Positions 63,120-64,000 of a stretch of DNA of 64,000 bases are shown one piece after another. The DNA is from Mangifera indica (Eukaryota; Streptophyta; Magnoliopsida; Sapindales; Anacardiaceae): contig NC_058145.1 in the NCBI RefSeq assembly GCF_011075055.1, positions 4,373,228 through 4,437,227 on the forward strand, given 5' to 3'. The notes beneath the pieces are model-generated. The model ran no database searches and had not been told where the DNA came from. It was given only the letters and a program-made list of their open reading frames with translations. Each line of letters starts with the position of its first letter. Within the stretch, counting starts at the first letter, position 1. The position numbers and the translations under genes are program-made.

Positions 63120-63618
63120 TAGAAATAAATTAACATTTCCTTAGAGAGCTATTTTTTGAATAATCCATTTTGGACACTTATTAGATTTGGCAGAGCCACG
63201 ATTTAGTGTTGTATTTATTCAATCGATGTTATTTCGTATGATCAATCACAAGAACCCAAACAAAGAAATGTGGTTTAAAATAAATGGTGTTAAATTCTGA
63301 TTCAACCCTGTTGAGTTTGAACTAGTCGCTGGTCTGATTTTTAGGGAGGATATGGACGTGTCCAATTACGTTGATTACACAAAAACGCCTCAATTGAAAA
63401 AGGAATACCCCTCAAATATTCACATGTTGTTATCCCATAGGGAGATCGAGCAAGCATTCGACAATGAAATTTGGGGAGACAATGATGACGATGTAGTGAA
63501 GTTCGCAGTCTTGTATTATGCGTTTACAGGATTATTAGAGGCGGACAATAGAACCAAAATATCTGATCATTTTTTACATTTAGTGGACAATTTAGATGCA
63601 TTTAATCAATACTTATAA
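63120..63618 (+). pseudogene. DUF1985 domain remnant in MULE 2
   Basis: Frames read FGHLLDLAEPRFSVVFIQSM, then MWFKINGVKF-stop-FNPVEFELVAGLIF, then an intact 88-residue stretch from Met 63,352 (MDVSNYVDYTKTPQLKKEY ... DNDDDVVKFAVLYYAF ... VDNLDAFNQYL). These are the ordered blocks of DUF1985, usually the N-terminal domain of MULE-borne Ulp1 proteases. It keeps more open frame than the copy at 57,370-57,865. A stop before the last block makes it a pseudogene unless splicing avoids it. Confidence 0.75.
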
Positions 63619-64000
63619 GGGACACTGATATGAAATAAAACGGTTGACTCAATGCAAAAAAGTATCCATAACAAATATCAGTATTGTGTTTAATATTACC
63701 TGTCGTACATAAGTTCGCTCCCACTTTTCAGTTATAGTATTTTGGGATACTCGATTGTTTTTCAAGTAAGTATTATATAATAAATAAAATTTACATTTAT
63801 ACCGACTATTGTAAATACTAACCATAAATGTTGTACATTGTGTAATATTAGATTTATGAGACGATTCAAAATCTATCGCCTTATATCTATCTGGAAACAA
63901 ATGATCGAGTCTCCCATATCTTAAAATATAAAACAATTGTACTACCTACATGGGATGACATATTGATACTTTGGGACGCTCCTCCGGTAAGTTGCTTATT

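Larger units (their letters stand above)
61046..64000 (+). mobile_element. Mutator-like element 2, inverted relative to element 1, runs off the window
   Basis: Left terminus (about 61,060-61,300) is AAAATACTCCTCTTAAAATG... GATTCTCTCTTCTTTCTCA, the same terminal family as element 1. From there the sequence is the inverted complement of 59,455 back to 57,030, including the small ORF and the DUF1985 gene, now on +. Only the DUF1985 side is in the window; a transposase on the far side is predicted but unseen. Confidence 0.75.

Noticed and set aside
1..64000. tRNA or rRNA genes
   Set aside because: I looked for GGTTCGAATCC-type T-loops and saw none with a matching acceptor stem; no rRNA-like GC-rich conserved text. 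A tRNAscan run would settle it.

Overview
This is an AT-rich stretch of a flowering-plant nuclear genome, most likely a eudicot. The evidence is introns with GT/AG borders, a DYW-type pentatricopeptide repeat gene, plant-type Ty1/copia and Ty3/gypsy retrotransposons, hAT and Mutator-like (MULE) DNA transposons, and MITEs. I cannot name the species. Three host protein genes are convincing, all on the + strand. The rest is mostly nested, decayed transposable elements.

Layout. 1-4891: 3' part of a glycoside hydrolase 28 (polygalacturonase-like) gene with a 3.2 kb intron holding a tandem repeat and a MITE. 5224-7269: a PPR-DYW gene, 332 bp downstream on the same strand. 8.07-9.46 kb: decayed copia gag/protease. 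9.88-13.67 kb: decayed hAT carrying a smaller MULE-type element (10.64-11.54 kb). 15.0-16.2 kb: probable antisense LTR. 17.9-27.1 kb: decayed minus-strand gypsy element, interrupted between its zinc knuckle and protease by a second hAT (20,647-23,807) with a near-perfect 8-bp target duplication. 27.1-38.1 kb: gene-poor, with LTR-like remnants, a direct-repeat block with an 18-G run, and an integrase fragment. 38,145-40,895: an almost wholly palindromic foldback transposon built of a G-rich minisatellite. 41.06-41.54 kb: a MITE. 42,976-43,767: a short MULE with a perfect 9-bp target duplication, just upstream of the third gene. 45,452-49,906: a seven-coding-exon gene for a coiled-coil protein of the plant 'nucleolar protein gar2-related' group.

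50.8-64.0 kb is the most unusual part. A MULE with a decayed transposase (+) and a convergent DUF1985/Ulp1-protease-like gene (-) lies between two copies of a chimeric copia fragment: copia RNase H end plus LTR in antisense, fused to an inverted LTR. Beyond the second copy a second MULE runs in the opposite orientation, so about 57.0-64.0 kb is a giant inverted repeat with arms of at least 3 kb, continuing past the window end. A short, signal-peptide-like reading frame is kept in both arms.

The three host genes have no evident common pathway: cell-wall pectin metabolism, organellar RNA editing and an uncharacterised coiled-coil protein. The window is best read as a record of nested transposition. 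I saw no tRNA, rRNA, CRISPR or viral gene.
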